Source: Candidatus Latescibacterota bacterium
GTDB lineage: Bacteria > Krumholzibacteriota > Krumholzibacteriia > G020349025
Assembly (NCBI GenBank): GCA_020349025.1
Contig: CP070763.1
Location: 3,401,850-3,465,286 of the forward strand
Length of the DNA stretch: 63,437 nucleotides
Reading direction: 5' to 3'
The notes beneath the pieces are model-generated. The model was not told where the DNA came from and did not search any database. It saw only the letters and a list, made by a program, of their open reading frames with translations. Positions 1-11,037 of the stretch are shown here, one piece after another; position 1 is the stretch's first letter; each line of letters begins with the position of its first letter. Position numbers and translations under genes: made by a program.

Positions 1-477
1 GTCGTGGCAGCGATCCAGGGACACGCCATCGCGGGCGGTCTCATTCTCGCTCTCTGTTGCGACTACCGTGTCGCCGCCGCGCACGACTGCAAAATCGGCC
101 TGACGGAGGTGCGCGTGGGCGTGCCGTTTCCGGCTGTCGCGCTCGCGGTCTTGCGCGCCGAGCTCGATCCGGCAACGGCACGCGTCTTGGCGCTCGGCGG
201 ACGCAACGTCGATCCGGCGACGGCGCTCGGGCGCGGTGTCATCGACGAGCTGCAGCCGCGCGAACAGGTCCTGTCGCGCGCGCTTCACGTGGCCCAGGAT
301 CACTCCCAGTCGCCGCGCGGCGCCTACGCGGAAGTCAAACAGCAGCTGCGCCGGGACACCTTGCGCGCGATCGAGACCACGCTCGCCTCGGGCGACGATC
401 CGGCGCTCCCCTTCTGGTTCCTGCCCGATGTGAAACACACGATCCGCGCCGTCCTCTCGAAGCAGCGCGACACCTGA
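1..477 (+). CDS. Enoyl-CoA hydratase/isomerase family protein, 5' truncated
   Basis: This is the C-terminal part (about 158 residues) of a crotonase-fold enzyme; the frame is open to the first base, so the start lies outside the window. The fold's oxyanion-hole segment is visible near the beginning as GHAIAGG followed by a CDYRVAA stretch. The segment IGLTEVRVGVPFP matches the position where crotonases carry a catalytic acid and the GxPFP turn. Family members hydrate or isomerise acyl-CoA thioesters in the cytoplasm, typically in beta-oxidation or related acyl-CoA pathways. The exact substrate cannot be told from this fragment. The gene converges on the MATE transporter gene that follows, with about 105 bp between them and no obvious terminator. 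Confidence 0.85.
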   Translation, partial: VVAAIQGHAIAGGLILALCCDYRVAAAHDCKIGLTEVRVGVPFPAVALAVLRAELDPATARVLALGGRNVDPATALGRGVIDELQPREQVLSRALHVAQDHSQSPRGAYAEVKQQLRRDTLRAIETTLASGDDPALPFWFLPDVKHTIRAVLSKQRDT

Positions 478-582
478 GTCGGCGTCGGCGACGGGCGGGC
501 GCGCAGCGTCGAGCTTGAAAGCAACGGCTTGAGAGCATCGCCGAACGCAACGGGCCGAGAACGCCGGGCTGAGAGCAGTCCG

Positions 583-2022
583 CTACACCTCGCGCGTCTT
601 CCAGCGTCCGCGCTTGAAGACGACGATCCCGATCGCGGCGTTGAGCGAGTACGCGATTGCGATCGCCCAGAACACACCCGGAGGACCGAAGCCGAGAGGC
701 TTCGCCAACACCCAGGCCATTGGGATCTGGAACAGCCAGAAGCTGACGAAGTTGATCCACGTCGGCGTGTAGGTGTCGCCGGCGCCGTTGAAGGCGTTCA
801 TCATCACCATGCCCCAGGCGTACATTCCGTAGCCGTAGCTGATGATGCGCAGGCTCTTCACGCCGGTCGGCAACACCTCCGGATCGGTGGTGAAGAGCGC
901 GATTGCCTGCCGCGAGAAGAGAATGAACACGACGGCGATTGCGCACATGAACCCCATGTTGTAGAAGCCGGTGATCCACACCGAACGCTCCGCCCGCCCC
1001 GGGTTGCGAGCGCCGAGGTTCTGACCCACGAGCGTCGCGGCCGCGTTGCTCAAGCCCCACGACGGCAGGAGCACGAAGATAACGATGCGAATCGCCACGA
1101 CGTAGCCCGCGAGGACGGCGCTGCCGAAAGTCGCGAGAATACGCACCAGGCCGATGTAGCTCGCGGTCGAGATCAGGAACTGGCCGACGCCGCCAACCGA
1201 GATGCGCAGCAGCTGCCGGATCACGCCGAACTCGATCGCGATGTCGCGCCGCTCCACGGTGATCCGTCCGCCCGCGCGCAGCAACCACGTGATCTGAAAC
1301 AGCACACCGATGCCGCGACCGATCGTCGTTGCGACGCCCGCGCCCGTCAGACCCAGCTCGGGGAACGGTCCCAAGCCGAAGATGAGGCAGGGGTCGAGGA
1401 TGATGTTGATGATGTTGGCCACCCACAGCGCTCGCATCGCGACCGCCGCGTCGCCCGCACCGCGAAACACCGCATTGATCAGGAAGAGCAGGAGAATCCA
1501 CGTCATGCCGCCATACAGCCAACGCGTGTAGCCGGTGCCGACGGCCACCGTCGACTCCTCCGCACCCATCAGCCGCAGGAGATCGGGCGCTGCGATGGAG
1601 GCCGCGATGCCCAGCACGATACCGAAGCCGATCCCCACCAGGATCGCCTGCACGGCGGTGACCGCTGCCGCGCGCTCGTTCTTCTCACCGATGCGCCGCG
1701 CCACGAGCGCGGTCGTCGCCATGCTCAACCCCACCGCGACCGCGTAGATGATCTCGAGCGCAGTCTCGGCCAGGCCGACCGCCGCCAATGCATCGGCGCC
1801 GAGGCGGGCGACGAAGAAAGCATCGACGACCGCGAACACCGACTCGCCCACCATCTCGAGCACCATCGGCACGGCGAGCACAAGGACCGCCTTGCCGAGG
1901 CTTCCCTGCGTGAAGTCCATCTCGCTGCCGCGCAGTCCTTCGCGGATGGAGTTCCAGAAGCCCAGCGTCGTGGTCTCCGGCTGCCCGCCCGGTGGCATTA
2001 CATGTTCAGTGGCGTTCGCCAT
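583..2022 (-). CDS. MATE family multidrug/cation antiporter
   Basis: A 479-residue, very hydrophobic protein with about twelve predicted membrane segments in two similar halves, the normal size for MatE-domain exporters. Each half starts with the family-typical arrangement: an amphipathic lead, then LVLAVPMVLEMVGESVFAVVD in half one and the VGGVGQFLISTASYIG region in half two. MATE proteins use a sodium or proton gradient to export organic cations or lipid-linked compounds through the inner membrane. The ATG start is followed by a soluble N-terminus of about 45 residues. It stands alone on the minus strand, and the substrate cannot be predicted. Confidence 0.9.
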   Translation of the reverse strand: MANATEHVMPPGGQPETTTLGFWNSIREGLRGSEMDFTQGSLGKAVLVLAVPMVLEMVGESVFAVVDAFFVARLGADALAAVGLAETALEIIYAVAVGLSMATTALVARRIGEKNERAAAVTAVQAILVGIGFGIVLGIAASIAAPDLLRLMGAEESTVAVGTGYTRWLYGGMTWILLLFLINAVFRGAGDAAVAMRALWVANIINIILDPCLIFGLGPFPELGLTGAGVATTIGRGIGVLFQITWLLRAGGRITVERRDIAIEFGVIRQLLRISVGGVGQFLISTASYIGLVRILATFGSAVLAGYVVAIRIVIFVLLPSWGLSNAAATLVGQNLGARNPGRAERSVWITGFYNMGFMCAIAVVFILFSRQAIALFTTDPEVLPTGVKSLRIISYGYGMYAWGMVMMNAFNGAGDTYTPTWINFVSFWLFQIPMAWVLAKPLGFGPPGVFWAIAIAYSLNAAIGIVVFKRGRWKTREV

Positions 2023-2733
2023 CGATCGGATCCTCGAAGTTTCCTATGCGCTGCCGCGGCGGCCTCGCACCCTCCGGCGTTCGGAGATGCGTTCTCTTCT
2101 TCACGCCCGCGACGCGAGTGGTCTCGGCGTGACAATCAATGGGAGTCGAATGTGTAGGCGCTGGGAGGAGATGAGGCTCAGTTGCGCTCGCGTGGCAAGG
2201 TGGAACGTCTCCAGGCGCCCGCAAATCGACTTGCGGAGCGGGTTCCCGCCCTCGGGATGCTGTTGCTCAAAAGACCCTCATCGCAGGTCCCCTGGAGACG
2301 CGCAGTCAGCTCGGCGCTGCCGAGGCCGTACATCGGCATCGTTGTGGTTCGTATCGATATCAGTTGTCTGGATGAGTCGTCAAGAGAAGGCCTTGGAGGC
2401 TGGGCTGCCGGAGGCAGAGCGCGCCGGTCGGCACGAACATCGCTGCGCCTGACGCGATTGTCGCTGGAGCTCCAGACAGGCTCGGCCGGGCGCATCGCAT
2501 CGAACGGAACTTCTTCGAAAACAAATGGTTTCGAAGAACCACCCGCTCGAGCGTGCCGGCATGTTACATTTGGTGGGGGAAGGACCCGCAGTGATTGCCG
2601 CAAGGACGGACCTTGACTGTCCGCTCCCGCGCCGTATCGGGCACGAAGCTCGACGAGGACGACGCTCCGGCGGTGCCGTGACGGCGTCTCGACACGACAC
2701 CCAGCCCGGCGACCCCAATCTCAGGAGAGGATT
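2023..2733. other. Intergenic region between divergent genes, about 710 bp
   Basis: This gap separates the minus-strand MATE gene from the plus-strand KamA-like gene and must hold both promoters. Open frames inside it (for example on the minus strand at 2178-2603) have arginine/proline/serine-rich translations with no family resemblance, so I do not call them genes. The only clear structure is the perfect inverted repeat at 2511-2538. No RNA gene or riboswitch was recognised. Confidence 0.5.
2511..2538. repeat. Perfect 10-bp inverted repeat upstream of the KamA-like gene
   Basis: TTCTTCGAAA is repeated in inverted form as TTTCGAAGAA with an 8-base spacer. It lies about 195 bp before the KamA-like start. 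It could be a repressor operator or an RNA hairpin; no T-tract follows it, so a terminator is less likely. Confidence 0.5.
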
Positions 2734-4194
2734 ATGAGCCATCGATTCGATGCGAGGCACGTCGTCGACGGCTCCGAAAGCAGGGTCGCGGTTCGGAGAG
2801 CCCGCGTCACGCAGCGCGGCTACCGCGCCTACAGCCGCAAGGACATCGACACCGTGCCGGCGCTGCGGCATCTGGCGCCGGACGAGATCACGGCGATGAA
2901 GGCCGTCTCCGCCGTTCTCCCCTTCCGCGTCAACAACTACGTGGTCGAAGACCTCATCAACTGGGACGACATCCCCGAGGATCCGATCTACCAGCTCACC
3001 TTCCCCCAGGCCGGGATGTTGGACCGGCGCGACTTCGATCGCATGTACGCGCTCGTCCGCAGGGGAGCATCGGAATCGAGGATCCAAAGCACCGCGCGCG
3101 AGATTCAGATGCGGATGAACCCGCACCCGGCCGGTCAGATGGAGCTGAACGTGCCGCACATCAACGGTCAGTCTCTTCCGGGTGTGCAGCACAAGTACCG
3201 CGAGACGGTGCTCTTCTTCCCCAGCCAGGGCCAAACCTGTCACGCGTACTGCACCTACTGCTTCCGCTGGGCGCAGTTCGTCGGCATCGACGAGCTCAAG
3301 TTCGCCAATCGTGAAGCGCAGTCGCTGGTCGAGTACCTGAAGAGCCATCGCGAGGTGCACAGCATCCTCTTCACGGGTGGCGATCCTCTCATCATGAAGA
3401 CGCGGGTCCTGCGTCGTTACATCGAGCCGCTCCTGTCGCCCGAGCTGGATCACCTGGTCAGCATTCGCATCGGCACGAAGGCGACGGCGTACTGGCCATA
3501 TCGCTTCCTGACCGATCCCGATGCGGACGATCTGTTGCGCCTCTTCAAGGAGGTGCGCAAGGCGGGGAAACACCTGGCGCTCATGTCCCACTACAGCCAC
3601 CCGCGGGAGCTCGACACACCCGCGGCGCAGGTGGCGCTGCGGCGCATCCATTCGACGGGTGCGGTCGTGCGTTGCCAGGCCCCGGTCATCCGCAACGTCA
3701 ACGACAACGCGCGCGCGTGGGCGGCGATGTGGCGGATCCAGGTGCAGCTAGGTGCCGTTCCCTACTACATGTTCGTGGAGCGTGACACCGGCCCGAAGAA
3801 CTACTTCGAGGTGCCGCTGGCGCGCGCCTACGAGATCTTCCGCAAGGCGTATCGCCGCGTCAGTGGACTCGGGCGTACGGTGCGCGGACCGTCGATGTCG
3901 GCGACGCCTGGCAAGGTGGTCGTCGAAGGGATCACGCGCATCGGCCGCGAGGACGTCTTCGTCCTCAAGTTCGTCCAGGCTCGCGACCCGGATTGGGTTG
4001 GAAGACCCTTCTTCGCCAAGTATGATCCGGAGGCGACCTGGTTGAGAGAGCTCCGACCCGCGCTCGGCGAGAAGGAGTTCTTCTTCTCGCGCGCCATGCG
4101 CGAGATCAAGCGCAGCAACCGTGCGCCCGCCTGGGGAGAGCGTCTCGTCAAGCGACGCCGGGCCACCGTGTTTGGGCATGTGGAATGGGAATAG
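2734..4194 (+). CDS. KamA-family radical SAM protein (lysine 2,3-aminomutase-like)
   Basis: A 486-residue protein with the canonical radical SAM cluster motif C-x3-C-x2-C at Cys169, Cys173 and Cys176, followed by the SAM-contacting LFTGGDPL segment. KamA enzymes use a 4Fe-4S/SAM radical plus PLP to move an alpha-amino group to the beta position. A candidate PLP lysine is present in the SATPGK segment. The Asp-rich loop that binds the substrate amine just before this lysine in clostridial lysine 2,3-aminomutase reads SMSATP here, so lysine is not a safe substrate assignment. The ATG start has an AGGAGAGG ribosome site. It is followed 30 bp later by an aminotransferase gene, which suggests a two-gene unit acting on an amino acid. 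Confidence 0.85.
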   Translation: MSHRFDARHVVDGSESRVAVRRARVTQRGYRAYSRKDIDTVPALRHLAPDEITAMKAVSAVLPFRVNNYVVEDLINWDDIPEDPIYQLTFPQAGMLDRRDFDRMYALVRRGASESRIQSTAREIQMRMNPHPAGQMELNVPHINGQSLPGVQHKYRETVLFFPSQGQTCHAYCTYCFRWAQFVGIDELKFANREAQSLVEYLKSHREVHSILFTGGDPLIMKTRVLRRYIEPLLSPELDHLVSIRIGTKATAYWPYRFLTDPDADDLLRLFKEVRKAGKHLALMSHYSHPRELDTPAAQVALRRIHSTGAVVRCQAPVIRNVNDNARAWAAMWRIQVQLGAVPYYMFVERDTGPKNYFEVPLARAYEIFRKAYRRVSGLGRTVRGPSMSATPGKVVVEGITRIGREDVFVLKFVQARDPDWVGRPFFAKYDPEATWLRELRPALGEKEFFFSRAMREIKRSNRAPAWGERLVKRRRATVFGHVEWE

Positions 4195-4224
4195 GAGTGG
4201 GGAACGACACCGGGGGCCTGCGCG

Positions 4225-5523
4225 ATGGCGCATGCGCGCAATAGGACGCTCGACGTTCACCTCAACCTCAACGTCCGCGGACTGCACCCCTCCGCCACGG
4301 TCTCGATCAACGAGAGATGCGACGAGCTGCGCCGCTCCGGCCATGAGGTCTACAAGCTCGGCCTCGGTCAGTCTCCTTTTCCCGTACCCCGGCCCGTCAT
4401 CGAAGAGCTGCGCGCCAATGCGCATCAGAAGGCATATCTCCCCGTACAGGGGCTCGAGAACCTGCGCGAGGCGGTGGCCGACTACCACTGCCGCACGCAG
4501 GGGATCGGCTGCTCCGCGGAGCACGTCCTCATTGGACCCGGCTCCAAGGAGCTCATGTTCCTGCTGCAGCTCGTCTACTACGGCGACCTCGTGATCCCGA
4601 CCCCGGCCTGGGTGTCGTACGCGCCGCAGGCGAACATCATCGGTCGCAAGGTGCGCTGGCTGCACACGAAGGCAGAGAACGGCTGGCGCATGGCGCCGCG
4701 CGAGCTTGCCGAGCTTTGCGCCGAGGACCCGGGGCGCCCGCGCATCGTGGTTCTCAACTACCCGAGCAATCCCACCGGCAGCACCTACAAGTTCGACGAG
4801 CTTCAGGATTTGGCACGCGTGGCGCGCAAGCAACGCGTGATCCTTCTCTCGGACGAGATCTACGGCGAGCTGCATCACAAGGGGCAGCACGTCTCCATCG
4901 CGCGCTTCTACCCGGAGGGCACGATCGTGAGCGCCGGCCTCAGCAAGTGGTGCGGTGCCGGTGGCTGGCGTCTTGGGACTTTTGCCTTTCCCTCTTCCCT
5001 CTCCTGGCTCCTGAAGGCGATGGCCGCGGTGGCCAGCGAGACCTACACCACGACGAGCTCGCCCATCCAGTACGCCGCCGTGCGCGCCTTCCAGGGCGGA
5101 ATGCGGCTCGAGCGTTACCTGTGGTACTCGCGCAAGGTGCTGAGCGCACTCGGGAAGTGGATTCACCGCCGGCTGACAGGCATCGGGCTGGAGCTGGATC
5201 GCCCGAAGGGCGCCTTCTACGTTTTCCCCGATTTCTGCGGCTTCCGCGAGCGCCTGCGCGAGCGCGGCATCCACACGAGCGCGGATCTGTGCGAGCGACT
5301 ACTGCAGGAAACGGGCGTGGCCATCCTCCCCGGAACCGACTTCGGCCGCCCCGCGGGCGAGCTCACCGCACGCATCGCGTACGTCGACTTCGACGGTGCA
5401 CGAGCGCTCGCGGCCGCCGAGGTGCTGCCCCAGGACCGACCCCTCGACGAGTCCTTCCTCCAGACCTACTGCGTCCAAGTCATTCAGGCGATCGACCGGC
5501 TCTGCGACTGGCTGCAGCCGTAG
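4225..5523 (+). CDS. Class I/II pyridoxal-phosphate-dependent aminotransferase
   Basis: A 432-residue fold-type I aminotransferase. Family landmarks are an NYPSNPTG motif (cofactor pocket), LSDEIYGEL (Asp contacting the PLP pyridine nitrogen), and SAGLSKWCGAGGWRLG, in which the SK lysine should form the Schiff base and GGWR binds phosphate. Sequence YVDFDGA near the C-terminus carries the expected small domain. It is cytoplasmic. It follows the KamA-like gene in the same direction with a 30-bp gap, so the two are probably co-transcribed and may handle related alpha- and beta-amino acids. The predicted ATG has no strong ribosome site, so the start is less certain than the rest. Substrate unknown. 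Confidence 0.88.
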   Translation: MAHARNRTLDVHLNLNVRGLHPSATVSINERCDELRRSGHEVYKLGLGQSPFPVPRPVIEELRANAHQKAYLPVQGLENLREAVADYHCRTQGIGCSAEHVLIGPGSKELMFLLQLVYYGDLVIPTPAWVSYAPQANIIGRKVRWLHTKAENGWRMAPRELAELCAEDPGRPRIVVLNYPSNPTGSTYKFDELQDLARVARKQRVILLSDEIYGELHHKGQHVSIARFYPEGTIVSAGLSKWCGAGGWRLGTFAFPSSLSWLLKAMAAVASETYTTTSSPIQYAAVRAFQGGMRLERYLWYSRKVLSALGKWIHRRLTGIGLELDRPKGAFYVFPDFCGFRERLRERGIHTSADLCERLLQETGVAILPGTDFGRPAGELTARIAYVDFDGARALAAAEVLPQDRPLDESFLQTYCVQVIQAIDRLCDWLQP

Positions 5524-5694
5524 TCCGTGGCGGGCGGCTTCCCTGGTTTGCGGGACGACGGTTTCGTCTCTCGGATCTCGCGGGAATCGGCGGGGCGCCG
5601 ACGACGAGCGCCACCCGACGTGCGTGCAACGGGTGGTGAGGAGCTGGTAAGCTGCGGCGTCGTCGTAAACGGCAGGATTCCGGCGGGAGAGGTC

Positions 5695-8385
<2,691 letters not shown>

Positions 8386-8486
8386 AAGAGACCCGCCGAG
8401 ATCACCATGCTCCCGCCAAGCTTCAAGCCGCCATGTAAGGCTGCAAGCCTGCGCCCGCGCTCGACGGCACAGCGTGCTGCGCCCGC

Positions 8487-9269
8487 CTAGTTCCAGCTGC
8501 CATGGAATAGAACCGTGTCGTAGTCGATCGTGACGCGGCCGCCGCGCGCGTAGCGCGCAAAGAGCGCCTCGAGCTCCTCCATGATGGCGTCGTGGCCCAG
8601 GCCGGAGGCGGGAACGTAGGACGAGGAGAGGAGACGTCCGCGGAGCGCGACGAGATCGAGCTCCTGGCAATTGTCGAAGCGCGCGCTCTCAAAATCGTCA
8701 CCGAAGAAGGCGACAAGCTCCGCTTCGTCGAAATGCTTGTTCCCCACCTTGGGATAGTCGGGGCAGTGGCGCCGGAGCATGGCTTCGTAATCGGGAAGGA
8801 GGCCGCTCTCGGCATCCTTGCGGTTGTTCCAGACCAGAATCGCGCGACCCCAGGATCGAAGCGCGCGCCTGAACTCGCTGCGCGCGCGCTCGGGATCGAA
8901 CCAGTGGAAAGCCTGGCCGGCAACGATGGCGTCGACGCAGCGGTCGTGAAGCGGCAGCTGCTCGGCACGCCCCGCGACGACACGGAAGTGCAGTTGCGAG
9001 GCGAGAGCACGCGCCGAAGCCACGCGCATGGCCGCGCTCGGCTCCACGCCGATCACGCGGTACCCCCGGTGCAGGAAGGTCTCGGCGAGCTTGCCGGTGC
9101 CGGATCCCACGTCGGCGATGCGCGCGCCGCGCTGCAGGCCGGTTTGCTTCTCGAGGTAGTGAACAATCTCGGGCGGATAGTCGGGACGGTAGCGCGCGTA
9201 GTTCTCGACACGATCGTCGAAACGCCGCGCGCCTTCGAGTCGTTGGGGTGGAGAATTTCGCTGCGCCAT
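8487..9269 (-). CDS. Class I SAM-dependent methyltransferase
   Basis: A 260-residue Rossmann-fold methyltransferase. Motif I is IADVGSGTGKLAETFL near residue 54, followed by the acidic VIGVEPS strand end, and motif IV region VDAIVAGQAFHWFDPE. This last stretch is typical of the Methyltransf_11/25 group that includes small-molecule methylators. The substrate is unknown. The ATG lies 1 bp after the stop of the HtrA-like protease gene, so the two are almost certainly translated from one transcript. Nothing in the sequence shows a functional link between them. Confidence 0.85.
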   Translation of the reverse strand: MAQRNSPPQRLEGARRFDDRVENYARYRPDYPPEIVHYLEKQTGLQRGARIADVGSGTGKLAETFLHRGYRVIGVEPSAAMRVASARALASQLHFRVVAGRAEQLPLHDRCVDAIVAGQAFHWFDPERARSEFRRALRSWGRAILVWNNRKDAESGLLPDYEAMLRRHCPDYPKVGNKHFDEAELVAFFGDDFESARFDNCQELDLVALRGRLLSSSYVPASGLGHDAIMEELEALFARYARGGRVTIDYDTVLFHGSWN

Positions 9270-9270
9270 C

Positions 9271-10317
9271 TCAGCTCTTCGTCTCGGCCGGCATCAAGCG
9301 GAGCTCGATCCGTTCGGCGCCGCGGAGCAGGACCAACGAGATGCGGCGGCGCAGGGGCCACTCGGTGAGGAAGCGCTGCAGGTCGTCGATGCCGCGCACT
9401 GGTTGCTCGTTGAGAGCCACGATCAGGTCCCCCTCGCGCACACCGGCGCGCTCGGCGGGTCCGCCCTTCTCGAGCGACAGCACCTCGACGGCGCTTTCCG
9501 CCTCGAGGTCGTGGGCGCGTGCGAGCCTGCGGTCCAGTGGACGGTCATGGCCTGCGATCCCGAGGCGCCCGCGGCGCACGTGACCGTGCGTCAAAAGCTG
9601 TGGCAGCGCCCACTTCGCCGTGTTTGCAGGGATTGCGAAGCCGATTCCCTGGGCGATGGCGATGATCGCCGTGTTGACTCCGATCACGCGCCCCTTCGAA
9701 TCGAGCAGCGGGCCTCCCGAGTTTCCCGGGTTGAGCGGTGCCGTGTGCTGCACGATGTTCTCGATCAAGCGGCCATCCTGGCTGCGCAGCGCACGACCGA
9801 GCGCGCTCACCACTCCGGTGGAGACGGTGGACTGGAACCCGAGCGGATTGCCCACGGCGATCACCAGCTGCCCCACGCGCACATCGGCCGAGTCGCCGAG
9901 CGTCGCGTACTTGAGATCGGAGCGTTCGCAGCGGATGACCGCGAGGTCCGTTGCGGGATCCTCACCGACGACGCGCGCCTGCGTCTCGGTGCCGTCCGGG
10001 AAGACGACCGTCAGCGCTGCCGCCGAGTGCACCACATGGCTGTTGGTGAGAATGTAGCCATCCGGCGTGATGACGACACCGGAGCCGGCGCCGACGCGCT
10101 GGCGCCGTGCGCCCTGCGGCGTGCCCACGTGGATGCTGACGACGGCCGGCCCCACGGCAGTCACGACCGCGATCACGGCACGTGAGTAGGCGTCGAGAAG
10201 CTGGACGTCGTTCGAATGCGATGCTTCGAACTCCGTTGGCTCCGATCCATCCTCGGCCGGCGTCTTGCCGTTGACCCATCGGAATGGGACGATGCGTTCG
10301 TCGGGTTGCTCGTTCAA
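9271..10317 (-). CDS. Trypsin-like serine protease with PDZ domain (HtrA/DegP-like), no signal peptide
   Basis: A 348-residue S1C protease. The catalytic triad is visible as His in LTNSHVVHSA, Asp in DPATDLAVIR and Ser in LNPGNSGGPLL. A single PDZ domain follows (about residues 240-345, with GPAERAGVREGDLIVALN). DegP-type enzymes degrade misfolded envelope proteins and carry an N-terminal export signal. This protein begins with a hydrophilic stretch and has no visible signal peptide or membrane anchor, so it may act in the cytoplasm. The start is TTG, with a GGGGGAG ribosome site just before it. An upstream start encoding a signal was not seen. It is transcribed ahead of the methyltransferase gene. 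Confidence 0.9.
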   Translation of the reverse strand: MNEQPDERIVPFRWVNGKTPAEDGSEPTEFEASHSNDVQLLDAYSRAVIAVVTAVGPAVVSIHVGTPQGARRQRVGAGSGVVITPDGYILTNSHVVHSAAALTVVFPDGTETQARVVGEDPATDLAVIRCERSDLKYATLGDSADVRVGQLVIAVGNPLGFQSTVSTGVVSALGRALRSQDGRLIENIVQHTAPLNPGNSGGPLLDSKGRVIGVNTAIIAIAQGIGFAIPANTAKWALPQLLTHGHVRRGRLGIAGHDRPLDRRLARAHDLEAESAVEVLSLEKGGPAERAGVREGDLIVALNEQPVRGIDDLQRFLTEWPLRRRISLVLLRGAERIELRLMPAETKS

Positions 10318-10355
10318 CCGCTCCCCCTCTGCGATCCAGGTCCAAGAGTAGCACG

Positions 10356-10379
10356 CCGGGGGCTGTGACCAGCCCCCGG
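10356..10379 (-). terminator. Strong GC hairpin between barrel gene and htrA-like gene
   Basis: CCGGGGGCTG pairs perfectly with CAGCCCCCGG across a 4-base loop. It lies about 70 bp after the stop of the minus-strand barrel gene and before the protease gene. It fits a transcription terminator, although the following bases form only a weak T-rich tail. Confidence 0.55.
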
Positions 10380-10449
10380 TTGCACATACGGACGGTGCGT
10401 CAGGAAGTTGCGGTTGGCGAGCCTCTGCGACGTCCCGCGCCGGCGTGGC

Positions 10450-10929
10450 CTAGCGGATGAAGTAGCGGACCCCGAGCGACGCCTGCAGCGTCACGTCGAG
10501 GTCGGGAGCGACGTCCCAGACCGGGGCGAACTCCAGGAACACGTCGGTGGGCGAGTTCCCGAAGAGGTAATTGAGACCGACGACCGTTCGCAGGCCGAAA
10601 TGCGTCTGGCTCTGGAACTGGACCCGGCTTCCCACGCCGAGATAGAGCGGCAGGCGGCCCCGATTGACGTCGAAGAGGCCGAAGCGGTGCCACACGTAAT
10701 CAGCGTACAGGTTCGTGGCGCCGTCATCCACGACCGACCACGCGAGCCCACCCACGATCGCGGTGTTCGACTTCTGCCACCACTTGGCGTTGATGCCGAT
10801 CGGTTCACCGAACTGGGCACCCACACCGATTCCACTGGACTGCGCAAAAGCTGGAGCGCAGAAGGCACACGCCAGGGCGACAAAAACGACTGTGCGAAGC
10901 AGAAACTGCAAACGAATCGGACGAAGCAT
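10450..10929 (-). CDS. Small secreted outer-membrane beta-barrel protein
   Basis: A 159-residue protein with a signal peptide: basic N-terminus, a hydrophobic run FVALACAFCA, and an APAFAQ cleavage site. The mature part has alternating aromatic and polar residues (LYADYVWHRFGLF, LYLGVGSRVQF, GVRYFIR), as expected of an eight-stranded barrel. It looks like the BAPKO_0422-type outer-membrane barrel family, but I recognise this only by pattern. The ATG at 10929 is preferred over an upstream GTG because GGAGG sits 8 bases before it. It is transcribed alone and ends before a strong hairpin. Function is unknown. Confidence 0.75.
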   Translation of the reverse strand: MLRPIRLQFLLRTVVFVALACAFCAPAFAQSSGIGVGAQFGEPIGINAKWWQKSNTAIVGGLAWSVVDDGATNLYADYVWHRFGLFDVNRGRLPLYLGVGSRVQFQSQTHFGLRTVVGLNYLFGNSPTDVFLEFAPVWDVAPDLDVTLQASLGVRYFIR

Positions 10930-11037
10930 GAACGACACCTCCACAACCCAAACCCCTCAACCGGCGGCGGAATGTAGCATCGTGTTCGTAAGGATGTCCA
11001 CGCGAGTCTGCGCCGCTCTGGATGCGGCGCTCCTGTG

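Noticed and set aside
2178..2603. Possible minus-strand gene in the 2023-2733 gap
   Set aside because: Arginine/serine/proline-rich translation with no domain pattern or ribosome site.
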